Below are positions 1 to 5,875 of a DNA stretch of 7,231 nt, piece by piece. Position numbers and translations under genes: made by a program. Each line of letters begins with the position of its first letter. Within the stretch, counting starts at the first letter, position 1. Source of the DNA: Alphaproteobacteria bacterium. Lineage in GTDB: Bacteria; Pseudomonadota; Alphaproteobacteria; Rhizobiales; Beijerinckiaceae. The stretch spans positions 1-7,231 of the forward strand of contig RFZR01000079.1 of assembly GCA_009920595.1 (NCBI GenBank), given 5' to 3'. Below the pieces are notes generated by a model, which made no database searches, was not told the origin of the DNA, and saw nothing but the letters and a program-made list of their open reading frames with translations.

Positions 1-787
1 GGCGGTTAACCGCATGGACCTGGCCCGACTGAAGTGCTGCTGTACGAGCGGCAACGTCCTGAATGTTGCGGATTTCAACCGTTTCGAAATTCGCGCGACC
101 GGCTTTCCAGTAATCGCCACGACGCTTGAACTTCAAGCCAACGCCTGGCTCGAACTTCTCAAGCGTGTAACCGCCGGTGCCGATTGGCTTCTGCCAGTCG
201 GTGAAACCATTCGGAACAACGATCAGGTGATAGTCACCGAGAATGACAGGGAAGTCAGCATTGCCGCCTTCGAGTGTCATCTGGATCTGATTGGCATTGA
301 GCTTCTTGATTTCAGTGATCTGCTTCAAGATGCCCTTCGCCGGTGATTTTGTTTCGCCGGTGTGGATGCCGATTGAGTAGATGATGTCATCTGCATCGAG
401 CGTCTTGCCGTTCGAGAACTTCACGCCCTTGCGGACATTGAAGATCCATTCTTTTGCACCGGGCTTTGCTTCCCAGCTTTCGAGCAATTCGCCGGTCGGG
501 TTACCATTCGCGTCGAATTCGACCATGCAGTTATAAACGGCGAGAGATGCGCCGATCATCACTGAGTCAGCATAGGTGCGTGGGTCGAGCGAGTCAGTGG
601 CTGAGCCGCCTTCCATGCCGATGATAAAGTTTCCGCCGACCTTCGGCGCTGCGGCTTGCGCCGTGCCGGAAAGAAGCGTTGGCGTAACCGCCATGCCGGC
701 ACCGATCATGGCAACGCCTGCCATGAAGTCGCGGCGGGACAATGCGCCCTTGTCGAATAAATGTTTCAGCTTGTTGTATTCTTCCAC
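1..787 (-). CDS. ABC transporter solute-binding protein, family 5 (peptide/oligopeptide type), N-terminal part
   Basis: Extracytoplasmic binding protein that would deliver a peptide, glycoside or similar solute to an ABC importer. The frame is open from a GTG at 787 to the left edge (262 codons), so the C-terminal half and stop are missing. The GTG was chosen because AAGGGG lies about six bases upstream, and because the next in-frame ATG (residue 22) would cut off a Tat signal. That signal has S17-R18-R19-D20-F21-M22, then a small-residue hydrophobic stretch (23-40) and a probable A-Q-A cleavage site at 43-45. The mature protein shows the family 5 signature around residues 114-134 (WIFNVRKGVKF followed by SNGKTLDADD). 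It continues through a typical GTGGY and FKRRGDYWKAG region. Permease and ATPase genes are not visible and would lie beyond the left edge. The substrate cannot be told from this part. Family assignment is strong; the exact start is likely but rests on the RBS and Tat motif. Confidence 0.9.
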   Translation of the reverse strand, partial: MEEYNKLKHLFDKGALSRRDFMAGVAMIGAGMAVTPTLLSGTAQAAAPKVGGNFIIGMEGGSATDSLDPRTYADSVMIGASLAVYNCMVEFDANGNPTGELLESWEAKPGAKEWIFNVRKGVKFSNGKTLDADDIIYSIGIHTGETKSPAKGILKQITEIKKLNANQIQMTLEGGNADFPVILGDYHLIVVPNGFTDWQKPIGTGGYTLEKFEPGVGLKFKRRGDYWKAGRANFETVEIRNIQDVAARTAALQSGQVHAVNR

Positions 788-914
788 GGCTATCCCCTTC
801 TTGGTTGCGCCACGGTTCGGACGTCAGGTCCGTTCGCGGTCGCTTTCGTGGTTCGTCCTCGCCAGCGCCGCTCGCAAGCCATGCAGGCTCAACATTGCAG
901 CGTTGACCTCCCAA

Positions 915-934
915 CGGATCAGAACACTGATCCG
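915..934. promoter_or_regulatory. Perfect inverted repeat, 8-base arms and 4-base loop
   Basis: CGGATCAG (915-922) and CTGATCCG (927-934) are exact reverse complements separated by AACA. The element lies about 130 bases upstream of the binding-protein start. It could be a DNA operator for a dimeric regulator, or an RNA hairpin in the 5' leader of that transcript. The sequence does not decide between these. Confidence 0.45.
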
Positions 935-977
935 ATGCCCTATCGTTGCCGAAGCTTGGGTTCTGCACAAGGGAAGA

Positions 978-983
978 ATTGTA
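978..983 (-). promoter_or_regulatory. Weak candidate -10 box for the binding-protein gene
   Basis: Read on the minus strand this is TACAAT, five of six bases of the sigma-70 -10 consensus, after an A-rich run. The best -35 candidate (ACGACA) is only about 15 bases upstream and matches poorly, so this is a suggestion only. If real, the leader would be about 180 bases and would include the 915-934 inverted repeat. Confidence 0.2.
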
Positions 984-1038
984 TTTTTACGCGAAATTTG
1001 TCGTTTCCACCCGTTCCCGCCAATAGGGTGTCGTAAAG

Positions 1039-1080
1039 AGGAAATTTCCTGCCGTATTTCGGAAGCCGAAACGGGGCAGG
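1039..1080 (-). terminator. Probable hairpin terminator after the MDR gene
   Basis: CCTGCC (1048-1053) pairs with GGCAGG (1075-1080), and TTTCGG (1057-1062) pairs with CCGAAA (1066-1071) around an AAG loop, with a 3x3 internal loop between the two stems. The hairpin begins 38 bases after the stop of the minus-strand dehydrogenase gene. On that strand it is followed by AAATTTCCTCTTT, which is T-containing but not a clean T run. The overlapping AGGAAATTTCCT (1039-1050) is itself a perfect 12-base palindrome. Position and stem favour a terminator; the poor T tract lowers confidence. Confidence 0.45.
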
Positions 1081-1118
1081 AGGGGGCGGGTTTGATCAAT
1101 TGGCTGCGGCGGTGAGAC

Positions 1119-2165
1119 TCACTCGAAGACCAGCTGCACTTTGGTGGCTTCCGCACGGTTTGCCGCGAGGTCAAAAGCAGCGCGCGCATTGCGGAAAGGC
1201 ATGGCTGCGCCCAAGAGCGGCGCCACATCGATGATCCTCTTTGAAAGTAGATCCACCGCCCAGTCAAATTCCTCATGGAAACGGAAGGCGCCGCAATATT
1301 TGATTTCCTTTGAAACCAGCAAATCGGTGGGCACCACCATATCGATCCCGTGGCTCATTTGAATGATCTTGCCTCCCGGTTTTACGCAGGAAAACGCAAT
1401 ACCGGTTTCGGACGATGTCCCAGACGTTTCGAAGGCCACATCAACCTGTCCCATTTCGGCACGCAGGGCATTTAAAGCCTCGGTCTCCGCGCTGACATTG
1501 ATCACGGAGTCAGCACCCAAGCGGAGTGCCAGCTGCAGGGGCTTTGAGGAAATGTCCGCAGCGATGATTTCGCGTGCGCCCGCATGGCGGGCGGCAAGCA
1601 GGCTCAGAAGGCCAAGCGGACCACAGCCCGATATAAAGACGCGTTGCCCAGCGATTTTTCCGCCGACCCGAACGGCATGGAGGGCTTGTGCCAAGGAGGC
1701 CGCAAAGGCCGTCCGGTCAAATGGTGCATCCTGTCCCGTCGGCACGGCTTGGCTTTCGGCGCATATTAAAGTCTGTCGAAATCCGCCTGGGGTTCCTGGA
1801 TAGCGCTCTGCCGTTCCGAAAAAGCGACGCTCTCCGCAATGGATCGGGCGGCCTGAACGGCAATGGAAACAAAAGCCGCAAGGTTGTGACGGGTTAATGG
1901 CTACGCGATCTCCCTGCCGGACGCGTGAGACACCGCTTCCGACGGCATAGACGGTTCCGGAGATTTCCGACCCGGGAATGAGGGGTTGTTTTTGCCGAGG
2001 TTCTTTGGAAGGTCCTTGCCGATAAAGAAGGAGGTCGGCTTCCGTGATGCCGCCCCGCGCGACGCGAATGGCGATCTCGCCCGGACCCGGATCGAGTGTC
2101 TCAACGTCGCCGATCCGCAGATCATCAGCCCCGTGGATCAAAATGGCAGAGGTAAGGGCGGACAT
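1119..2165 (-). CDS. Zinc-type medium-chain dehydrogenase/reductase, L-idonate 5-dehydrogenase-like, lacking catalytic zinc ligands
   Basis: 348 residues, full length for the MDR family, with a GroES-like N-terminal domain (about 1-150) and a Rossmann domain (about 155-300). The closest family I recognise is L-idonate 5-dehydrogenase (IdnD), an NAD(P)-dependent oxidoreductase of sugar acids. Shared stretches are AINPSQPCG (89-97), the RRFFGTA region (113-119), RVFISGCGPLG (175-185) and a C-terminal block ending in KVQLVF. The nucleotide-binding G-x-G-x-x-G is at 180-185 and a coenzyme-selecting acid is likely D204. The structural zinc cysteines C96, C99, C102 and C110 are present. The catalytic zinc ligands are not: the usual Cys in GGICGSDLH is T41, the His of GHE is S66 (the Glu remains, E67), and the Glu of AEPLA is A156. 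The flanking reading frame is intact, so these are substitutions and not a frameshift. The ATG start has GAGG about 10 bases upstream. It may be a zinc-independent reductase, an altered-specificity paralog or an inactive relative, so idnD is not assigned. Confidence 0.88.
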   Translation of the reverse strand: MSALTSAILIHGADDLRIGDVETLDPGPGEIAIRVARGGITEADLLLYRQGPSKEPRQKQPLIPGSEISGTVYAVGSGVSRVRQGDRVAINPSQPCGFCFHCRSGRPIHCGERRFFGTAERYPGTPGGFRQTLICAESQAVPTGQDAPFDRTAFAASLAQALHAVRVGGKIAGQRVFISGCGPLGLLSLLAARHAGAREIIAADISSKPLQLALRLGADSVINVSAETEALNALRAEMGQVDVAFETSGTSSETGIAFSCVKPGGKIIQMSHGIDMVVPTDLLVSKEIKYCGAFRFHEEFDWAVDLLSKRIIDVAPLLGAAMPFRNARAAFDLAANRAEATKVQLVFE

Positions 2166-2326
2166 TGTGACGGATCCTCAACGCAACAAAACAGAAACAG
2201 ATACCCTCTTTTGCTACCGCCCTTTGCTTAATTCTGTGATAATTCTTGAGCGGCTTCGAGACGACTTGATTTGCAGATTTTAAATCTTAAATCGTAATCT
2301 AATCATATAGTTAAATTGATAAACTC
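2166..2326. promoter_or_regulatory. Divergent AT-rich intergenic region
   Basis: These 161 bases separate the minus-strand dehydrogenase gene from the plus-strand DUF218 gene and must hold both promoters. Bases 2270-2325 are markedly AT-rich compared with the rest of the window. A TATAGT at 2306-2311 resembles a -10 box for the plus-strand gene, which would leave a leader of only about 10 bases, but no matching -35 was found. No clear promoter could be picked for the minus strand. Confidence 0.4.
2275..2304. repeat. Short tandem repeats and small palindrome in the divergent promoter region
   Basis: TTAAATC occurs twice back to back (2280-2286 and 2287-2293), followed after one G by TAATC twice back to back (2295-2299 and 2300-2304). 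AGATTT-T-AAATCT (2275-2287) is an inverted repeat that overlaps the first copy. The cluster lies just upstream of the possible -10 box of the DUF218 gene, so it could be a regulator site, or simply low-complexity AT-rich promoter DNA. Confidence 0.4.
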
Positions 2327-3124
2327 ATGTATTTTCTTCTTTCAAAATCGCTCTGGCTCATCTTTGCGCCGTCAAGTTTTCTGATTTTGTGCCTCTGTTT
2401 GGCTTTGGCGCTCACTTTGTGGGGTAAGCGGCGCGCGGGTTTCGCGCTCGGAAGCGCGGCACTCTTGATCCTCGCGATCCTCTCCTTTTCGCCATTGACT
2501 GAGAAACTGGCGGCGGTGCTCGAAGATCGCTTCCCGCCTGTTCAGAGTGATGAGCGTCCCATTAAAGGTGCGATCATTTTAGGAGGTGGTCTCAATATGG
2601 CCTCGTCGGTCATGAAGGGGCAATTGGTTCTCGGCGCGGCGGGAGATCGTCTCTTGGCCATGGCGGATCTTGCGCGGCGTTATCCGCAAGCCACAATCGT
2701 TTTTACCGGCGGTTCGGGGTATCTTGCAGGTTCGACCGCGTCAGAGGCCGATCTTATCGAGCAGCATCTTTCACGTCTCGGTATAGCGCCTGGAAAGGTT
2801 CTGTTCGAACGGGCTTCACGAAACACCTATGAGAATGCCGTAATGACCAAAACGATAGTCAACCCGGCTCAAGGCGAGCGCTGGCTTCTTGTTACATCCG
2901 CTTTACATATGCCGCGTGCGATGGGGCTTTTTCGAGCAGCGGGTTTTGACCTCGAAGCCTATTCGGTTGATTGGCGGACTGCCCAAGGCTTCGCCGGGTT
3001 TATGAGTGATGAGCCAGCATCATCCCGCTTGCGCTTGTTTGATTCAACCATCCGCGAAATTATTGGGCTCGTCGCCGCGCGTGTAACAGGTCAATCGAGG
3101 GAACTCTTTCCCGCACCGCGATGA
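2327..3124 (+). CDS. ElyC/SanA/YdcF-family (DUF218) membrane protein
   Basis: 265 residues. Two hydrophobic segments at about 9-32 and 37-54 anchor the protein in the inner membrane, separated by a short basic turn (GKRRAG). A DUF218 domain follows from about 79. Family motifs are visible: AIILGGG (82-88), VFTGGSG (125-131), E140, R165-N-T-Y-E-N170, and LLVTSALHMPRA (187-198), with S191, H194 and R197 as likely conserved polar residues. The C-terminal part (REIIGL.AARVTG) is typical of alphaproteobacterial members. E. coli ElyC, which has the same layout, affects peptidoglycan precursor metabolism and envelope integrity. The biochemical activity of the family is not settled, so a role in envelope maintenance here is inference. 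The ATG is kept because MYFLLSKSLW matches how relatives begin. There is no Shine-Dalgarno sequence before it, so translation may be weak or leader-poor. Confidence 0.88.
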   Translation: MYFLLSKSLWLIFAPSSFLILCLCLALALTLWGKRRAGFALGSAALLILAILSFSPLTEKLAAVLEDRFPPVQSDERPIKGAIILGGGLNMASSVMKGQLVLGAAGDRLLAMADLARRYPQATIVFTGGSGYLAGSTASEADLIEQHLSRLGIAPGKVLFERASRNTYENAVMTKTIVNPAQGERWLLVTSALHMPRAMGLFRAAGFDLEAYSVDWRTAQGFAGFMSDEPASSRLRLFDSTIREIIGLVAARVTGQSRELFPAPR

Positions 3125-3134
3125 CCGGTGTTAT

Positions 3135-3419
3135 TTATTCTGAATAGGGCAGGCCGATCCGATAGACGCCTTTGAAATCATGCGGATCAACCACTTTGCC
3201 TTTGCGATAGATGACAAGGCGTCCTTCATCGGCAAGCGCAATCGCTTCACGACGCACGGGAGTCATCAAAGGGCCCCATCCATCGGGATGAGAACCGCCA
3301 ATCAAACGCGCTGCTTCTGAAGGACAAAATGTTTTGCCCGCACCGCGTGTGGTTGCAAGGTCAATCAATGTCTCTCGCAAACGATCAGCAATCACGTCTT
3401 TATTTATGGCCGTCATCAT
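3135..3419 (-). CDS. DUF3253 small protein
   Basis: 94 residues, a complete single-domain protein of unknown function. Recognised from the DUF3253 pattern: an N-terminal helix (IADRLRETLIDLA), then GKTFCPSEAARL (28-39), W48, L51-M52, the R56-R57 helix, EGRLVIYRKG (65-74), VVDP (76-79) and KGVYRI (83-88). The order helix, helix, charged helix, strand-turn-strand suggests a winged-helix-like fold, but no DNA-binding role is shown. It starts nine bases after the stop of the DUF599 gene, so the two are probably co-transcribed and translationally coupled. Two ATGs in a row (3419 and 3416) can serve as start and there is no clear ribosome binding site. Its end is only 10 bases from the end of the convergent DUF218 gene. 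Confidence 0.85.
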   Translation of the reverse strand: MMTAINKDVIADRLRETLIDLATTRGAGKTFCPSEAARLIGGSHPDGWGPLMTPVRREAIALADEGRLVIYRKGKVVDPHDFKGVYRIGLPYSE

Positions 3420-3428
3420 AATGCGCGC

Positions 3429-4133
3429 TTAATGTGTTTCATCATAAGCGGCAAGCGCTTTGATTGCGGCATGCGCACGTGATCTGAATTGCCGCTGTAA
3501 CATTGCAATAAGCGCTGCAAGCGTTGTGATGATCAAAGCCACAGGTGAGACAAACCATCCGACATAAGCGAGTGCAAAAAAGAAGGCGCGCTGACCGCGA
3601 TTAAATTCACGGCCCGCATCGGTGATGACCGCTGTTAAGGCTTCAGCGTGGTGCGATCGATCAAGCGGTGAGCCACGATCAGCGGTGGGTGCGGCACCCA
3701 GTAAAATCGCTGCATAATTGAACAAACGATATGACCAAGCGAATTTGAAAAAGGCATAGACGAAAATCAAAGCGAGGCCTGTGACTTTGATTTCCCACAT
3801 TGTGCGTGTGGTCATAATGCCGAGCGGAAGATCGGAAAAGATTTTCAAAACATCATCGGCCGCGCGAATGAGCGCAAAAGCACCACCGAAAGCGAAGATC
3901 GATGTGGATGCGAAAAAGGCGGTTCCATTTTGAAGGCCAGCGAGAACCTGTGTGTCGAAAATTCGTTCAGCGCGCTGTTCCATCTGTTTGATCCAGCGCG
4001 CGCGATAACGATCCATGAGACCATTGAGGCTTTGCTCGCCCGCGCGCGGATGCTCAACAAAATGGTGGTACAAGAACCAAGCGAGACAAAAGGTCCCAAA
4101 GGCCAAAGCATCAAAAAGCGTGAAATCTGACAT
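3429..4133 (-). CDS. DUF599 family integral membrane protein
   Basis: 234 residues with about four hydrophobic segments: 6-25, 70-91, 115-133 and 183-212. Family features are the HP-R run after the first helix (28-30), an amphipathic charged loop (41-62) with W47 and R57, QNGTAFFASTSI (68-79), KFAWSYRLFNY (130-140) and a C-terminal FNRGQRAFFFALA helix start (177-189). Function is unknown; no catalytic or transporter motif is visible. It is the first gene of a two-gene unit with the DUF3253 gene. It is divergent from the rhodanese gene, with 79 bases between the two starts. A weak TTGAG lies just before the ATG. Confidence 0.87.
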   Translation of the reverse strand: MSDFTLFDALAFGTFCLAWFLYHHFVEHPRAGEQSLNGLMDRYRARWIKQMEQRAERIFDTQVLAGLQNGTAFFASTSIFAFGGAFALIRAADDVLKIFSDLPLGIMTTRTMWEIKVTGLALIFVYAFFKFAWSYRLFNYAAILLGAAPTADRGSPLDRSHHAEALTAVITDAGREFNRGQRAFFFALAYVGWFVSPVALIITTLAALIAMLQRQFRSRAHAAIKALAAYDETH

Positions 4134-4212
4134 GACTCAACTATCGCGCGGTTGATTTGTGCTTCGCAAGCGGCAACATGGAGAAATATTCGTTTTCGAG
4201 GAAATAGGGACC

Positions 4213-4608
4213 ATGCCGCAGACCATCATCAAAGGCTATAAAGCGCTTGTCGATGACGCGACAAAGGAAATCACCACGCTTTCGATCGCCGAGGCGCAGG
4301 GCCTCCTCGCCGATCCCGAGGTGGTGATGGTCGATTTGCGCGACCCGCGAGAGCTGGAACGTGAAGGCAAAATGCCGGGCGCGTTTCATTGCCCGCGCGG
4401 CATGCTGGAATTCTGGATTGATCCCGATAGCCCCTATCACAAGCCGATTTTTGCTGAAGACAAGCGCTTCGTCTTTTTCTGCGGGGGCGGCTGGCGCTCG
4501 GCCTTAGCGGCCAAAACGGCGCAAGATATGGGCCTGAAACCCGTAGCCCATATTGATGGCGGCTTTAGCGCTTGGAAAAAAGCAGGCGCTCCGATTGTCA
4601 GTAGTTGA
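4213..4608 (+). CDS. Single-domain rhodanese-like sulfurtransferase
   Basis: 131 residues from the chosen ATG. Rhodanese domains carry sulfur as a persulfide on an active-site cysteine. Here the loop C90-G-G-G-W-R95-S96 has the cysteine plus the arginine of the usual six-residue CxxxxR loop, so the enzyme should be active. Other family marks are VDLRDPRE (40-47), GxxPGAFHCPRG (52-63, the last part before the central loop) and the C-terminal DGGFSAWKKAG (115-125). There is no signal peptide, so it is cytoplasmic. An earlier in-frame GTG at 4159 would add 18 residues, but GGAAATAGGGA just before 4213 and the conserved MPQTIIKGYK-type beginning favour the ATG. It is first in a run with the DUF1489 and J-protein genes. 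Its physiological sulfur donor and acceptor cannot be read from the sequence. Confidence 0.92.
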   Translation: MPQTIIKGYKALVDDATKEITTLSIAEAQGLLADPEVVMVDLRDPRELEREGKMPGAFHCPRGMLEFWIDPDSPYHKPIFAEDKRFVFFCGGGWRSALAAKTAQDMGLKPVAHIDGGFSAWKKAGAPIVSS

Positions 4609-4615
4609 TATCTTT

Positions 4616-4635
4616 CCCCGCGACATCGCGCGGGG
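4616..4635. other. GC-rich hairpin between rhodanese and DUF1489 genes
   Basis: CCCCGCG (4616-4622) and CGCGGGG (4629-4635) are exact reverse complements around a 6-base loop. It sits eight bases after the rhodanese stop and 35 bases before the DUF1489 start. No T run follows, so full termination is doubtful. It could stabilise the upstream message or cause partial attenuation within the operon. Confidence 0.45.
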
Positions 4636-4670
4636 TGGAACCGCGGCGGACCTGTCGCTAGAGAGAAGTC

Positions 4671-5108
4671 ATGCCTCTTCATCTCGTCAAACTCTGTGTC
4701 GGTTGCGAGTCGATCGCCGAACTCGAAGGCTGGATCGCCGAAACCTCGGCCGAACGTCGCCGCCGCAAGCAGGTCGATGAACAAATCCACACGACCCGTA
4801 TGATGCCAAAGCGCGTCGAGGATATTCTTGACGGTGGCTCTCTTTATTGGGTCATCAAGGGCATGATTTCATGCCGGCAGACCATTCTCGATTTACGGCA
4901 AATAACGGGCAGCGATGGCATTTCGCGCTGTGCGATTGTGCTCGAGCAGAAGGTTGTGACCGTTGAACCGCGCGCGATGCGTCCGTTTCAAGGCTGGCGC
5001 TATCTCGAGGAAAAGTCAGCGCCCCGTGACCTGAAAAAAGTCGGAAAATTTTCGAAAGATATGCCCGAGACGATGCGTCGCGAATTGGCCGAATTGGGTT
5101 TGTTGTAA
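4671..5108 (+). CDS. DUF1489 family protein
   Basis: 145 residues, full length for this family, which is largely confined to alphaproteobacteria and has no established function. Recognised from MPLHLVKLCVGC (1-12), HTTRMMPKR (40-48), LDGGSLYWVIKG (53-64), CRQ (68-70), and PFQGWRYLE (105-113). The run of conserved basic and aromatic residues in the middle suggests binding of a nucleic acid or another anionic ligand, but this is only a guess. No signal peptide or membrane segment, so it is cytoplasmic. GAGAGAAG lies just before the ATG. It is 62 bases after the rhodanese gene and 45 bases before the J-protein gene, all on the same strand, which fits an operon. Confidence 0.9.
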   Translation: MPLHLVKLCVGCESIAELEGWIAETSAERRRRKQVDEQIHTTRMMPKRVEDILDGGSLYWVIKGMISCRQTILDLRQITGSDGISRCAIVLEQKVVTVEPRAMRPFQGWRYLEEKSAPRDLKKVGKFSKDMPETMRRELAELGLL

Positions 5109-5153
5109 GGTCCTTTATTCCGCATTGACGCGGATCTATTTCGAGGGAGTCCT

Positions 5154-5849
5154 GTGGTGCCCGTTATTCTTGGTTTACTGGCACTGGCTTTGGTGTTGTG
5201 GCTCGCGAAATCCTATATCAAAGTTGATCCGGGCCTGTTGAAACGTTATGGCCGCAAAATTGGTGGCTATGCGTCTTTTGCCGCAGCCGCGCTGCTCGTG
5301 TTCAAAGGGCGGATTGATGCCGCACTCTTGCTTGGTGGTTTGGGCGGATGGCTTTTGGGAGTTAAAATTCCAATCCTGCCCTGGTATCAACCCAACGCTT
5401 CGCAACAATCCTTACGCACCGTGTGGCTTGATCTCACTAGCGCAAGCGATGGTGCTTTCGATGGACATGTGATCGGTGGTCCCTTCGCGGGACGGACGCT
5501 CAATACGCTTGAGCGCGATGATTTGTTCCGGTTGCTCAATGCGCTCTCAGACGCTGATCCGGCAGGCTATAATTTATTTCAGACCTATTTGGACCGCAGG
5601 CTTCCCGGTTGGCGTGAGACAGCGGAGGGTCACGCGCATACGCGGCAACGCCGCACGGCCGCGACGACCGCGATGACCGAGCAAGAAGCTTACGAAGTCT
5701 TGGGGATTGAGATGGGCGCGAGCGAAGAGCAAATCCGCGAGGCGCATCGGGCGTTGCTCAGAAAGCTGCATCCCGACCAAGGGGGAACCACTTGGTTGGC
5801 GACCCGTATCAATATGGCTCGAGACGTACTCTTGAACCGCCATCGCTGA
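5154..5849 (+). CDS. Membrane-anchored J-domain protein (Tim14/Pam18-like J domain)
   Basis: 231 residues. Hydrophobic segments at 2-18, 38-50 and 54-70 anchor the N-terminus in the membrane. A middle region follows (about 85-155; LRTVWLDL, then GHVIGGPFAGRTLNTL and YLDRRLPGWRE), seen in alphaproteobacterial J proteins of this type. The C-terminal J domain (about 174-231) has AYEVLGIEMGASEEQI, the HPD triad at 206-208 needed to stimulate DnaK ATPase, and INMARDVLL after it. The J domain is the very C-terminus, as in mitochondrial Tim14/Pam18, and lacks the Gly/Phe and zinc regions of DnaJ. It probably recruits DnaK to the cytoplasmic face of the inner membrane; the client is unknown. GTG codons at 5154 and 5157 can both be the start, served by GAGGGAG; 5157 has the better spacing. 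It is last of the three-gene run and converges on the carboxypeptidase gene. Confidence 0.87.
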   Translation: MVPVILGLLALALVLWLAKSYIKVDPGLLKRYGRKIGGYASFAAAALLVFKGRIDAALLLGGLGGWLLGVKIPILPWYQPNASQQSLRTVWLDLTSASDGAFDGHVIGGPFAGRTLNTLERDDLFRLLNALSDADPAGYNLFQTYLDRRLPGWRETAEGHAHTRQRRTAATTAMTEQEAYEVLGIEMGASEEQIREAHRALLRKLHPDQGGTTWLATRINMARDVLLNRHR

Positions 5850-5875
5850 TATCCTGCGTTAGACCCGTGCTTTCA

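Larger units (their letters stand above)
788..1118. other. 331-base non-coding region with several inverted repeats
   Basis: This gap separates two minus-strand genes. Open frames across it on both strands show no recognisable protein and appear to be chance. It holds, in the minus direction, a hairpin just after the dehydrogenase gene (1048-1080), a 12-base palindrome (1039-1050), a weak candidate promoter near 978-983, a perfect 8-base-arm inverted repeat (915-934), and a small hairpin with 5-base arms (818-822 and 828-832) some 30 bases before the binding-protein start. The arrangement fits termination of the upstream gene followed by an independent promoter and a long structured leader for the binding-protein gene. 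No known riboswitch was recognised. Confidence 0.5.

Noticed and set aside
576..1115. 179-residue plus-strand open frame across the binding-protein gene and its upstream region
   Set aside because: It lies antisense to the well-supported solute-binding protein over its first half and matches no family I know; the remainder is low-complexity and Arg/Ser-rich, as expected from a chance frame.
824..1276. 150-residue minus-strand open frame overlapping the end of the MDR gene and the intergenic region
   Set aside because: It overlaps the conserved C-terminus of the dehydrogenase in another frame, has no recognisable domain, and its composition is that of a shadow frame.
1363..1803. 146-residue plus-strand open frame antisense to the MDR gene
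   Set aside because: Complementary-strand shadow of a clear MDR coding frame; no family resemblance and no ribosome binding site.
1990..2060. Possible frameshift in the MDR gene explaining the missing zinc ligands
   Set aside because: The residues around T41 and S66 (GGI.EADL, PG.EISG) align in frame with the family on both sides, so single substitutions explain the differences and no frameshift is needed.
4159..4212. GTG start at 4159 for the rhodanese gene
   Set aside because: The 18 extra residues resemble nothing in the family, while a good ribosome binding site directly precedes the ATG at 4213.
5850..5875. Bidirectional terminator between the convergent J-protein and carboxypeptidase genes
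   Set aside because: The 26 bases contain no stem-loop beyond a GATATC palindrome and no T run.
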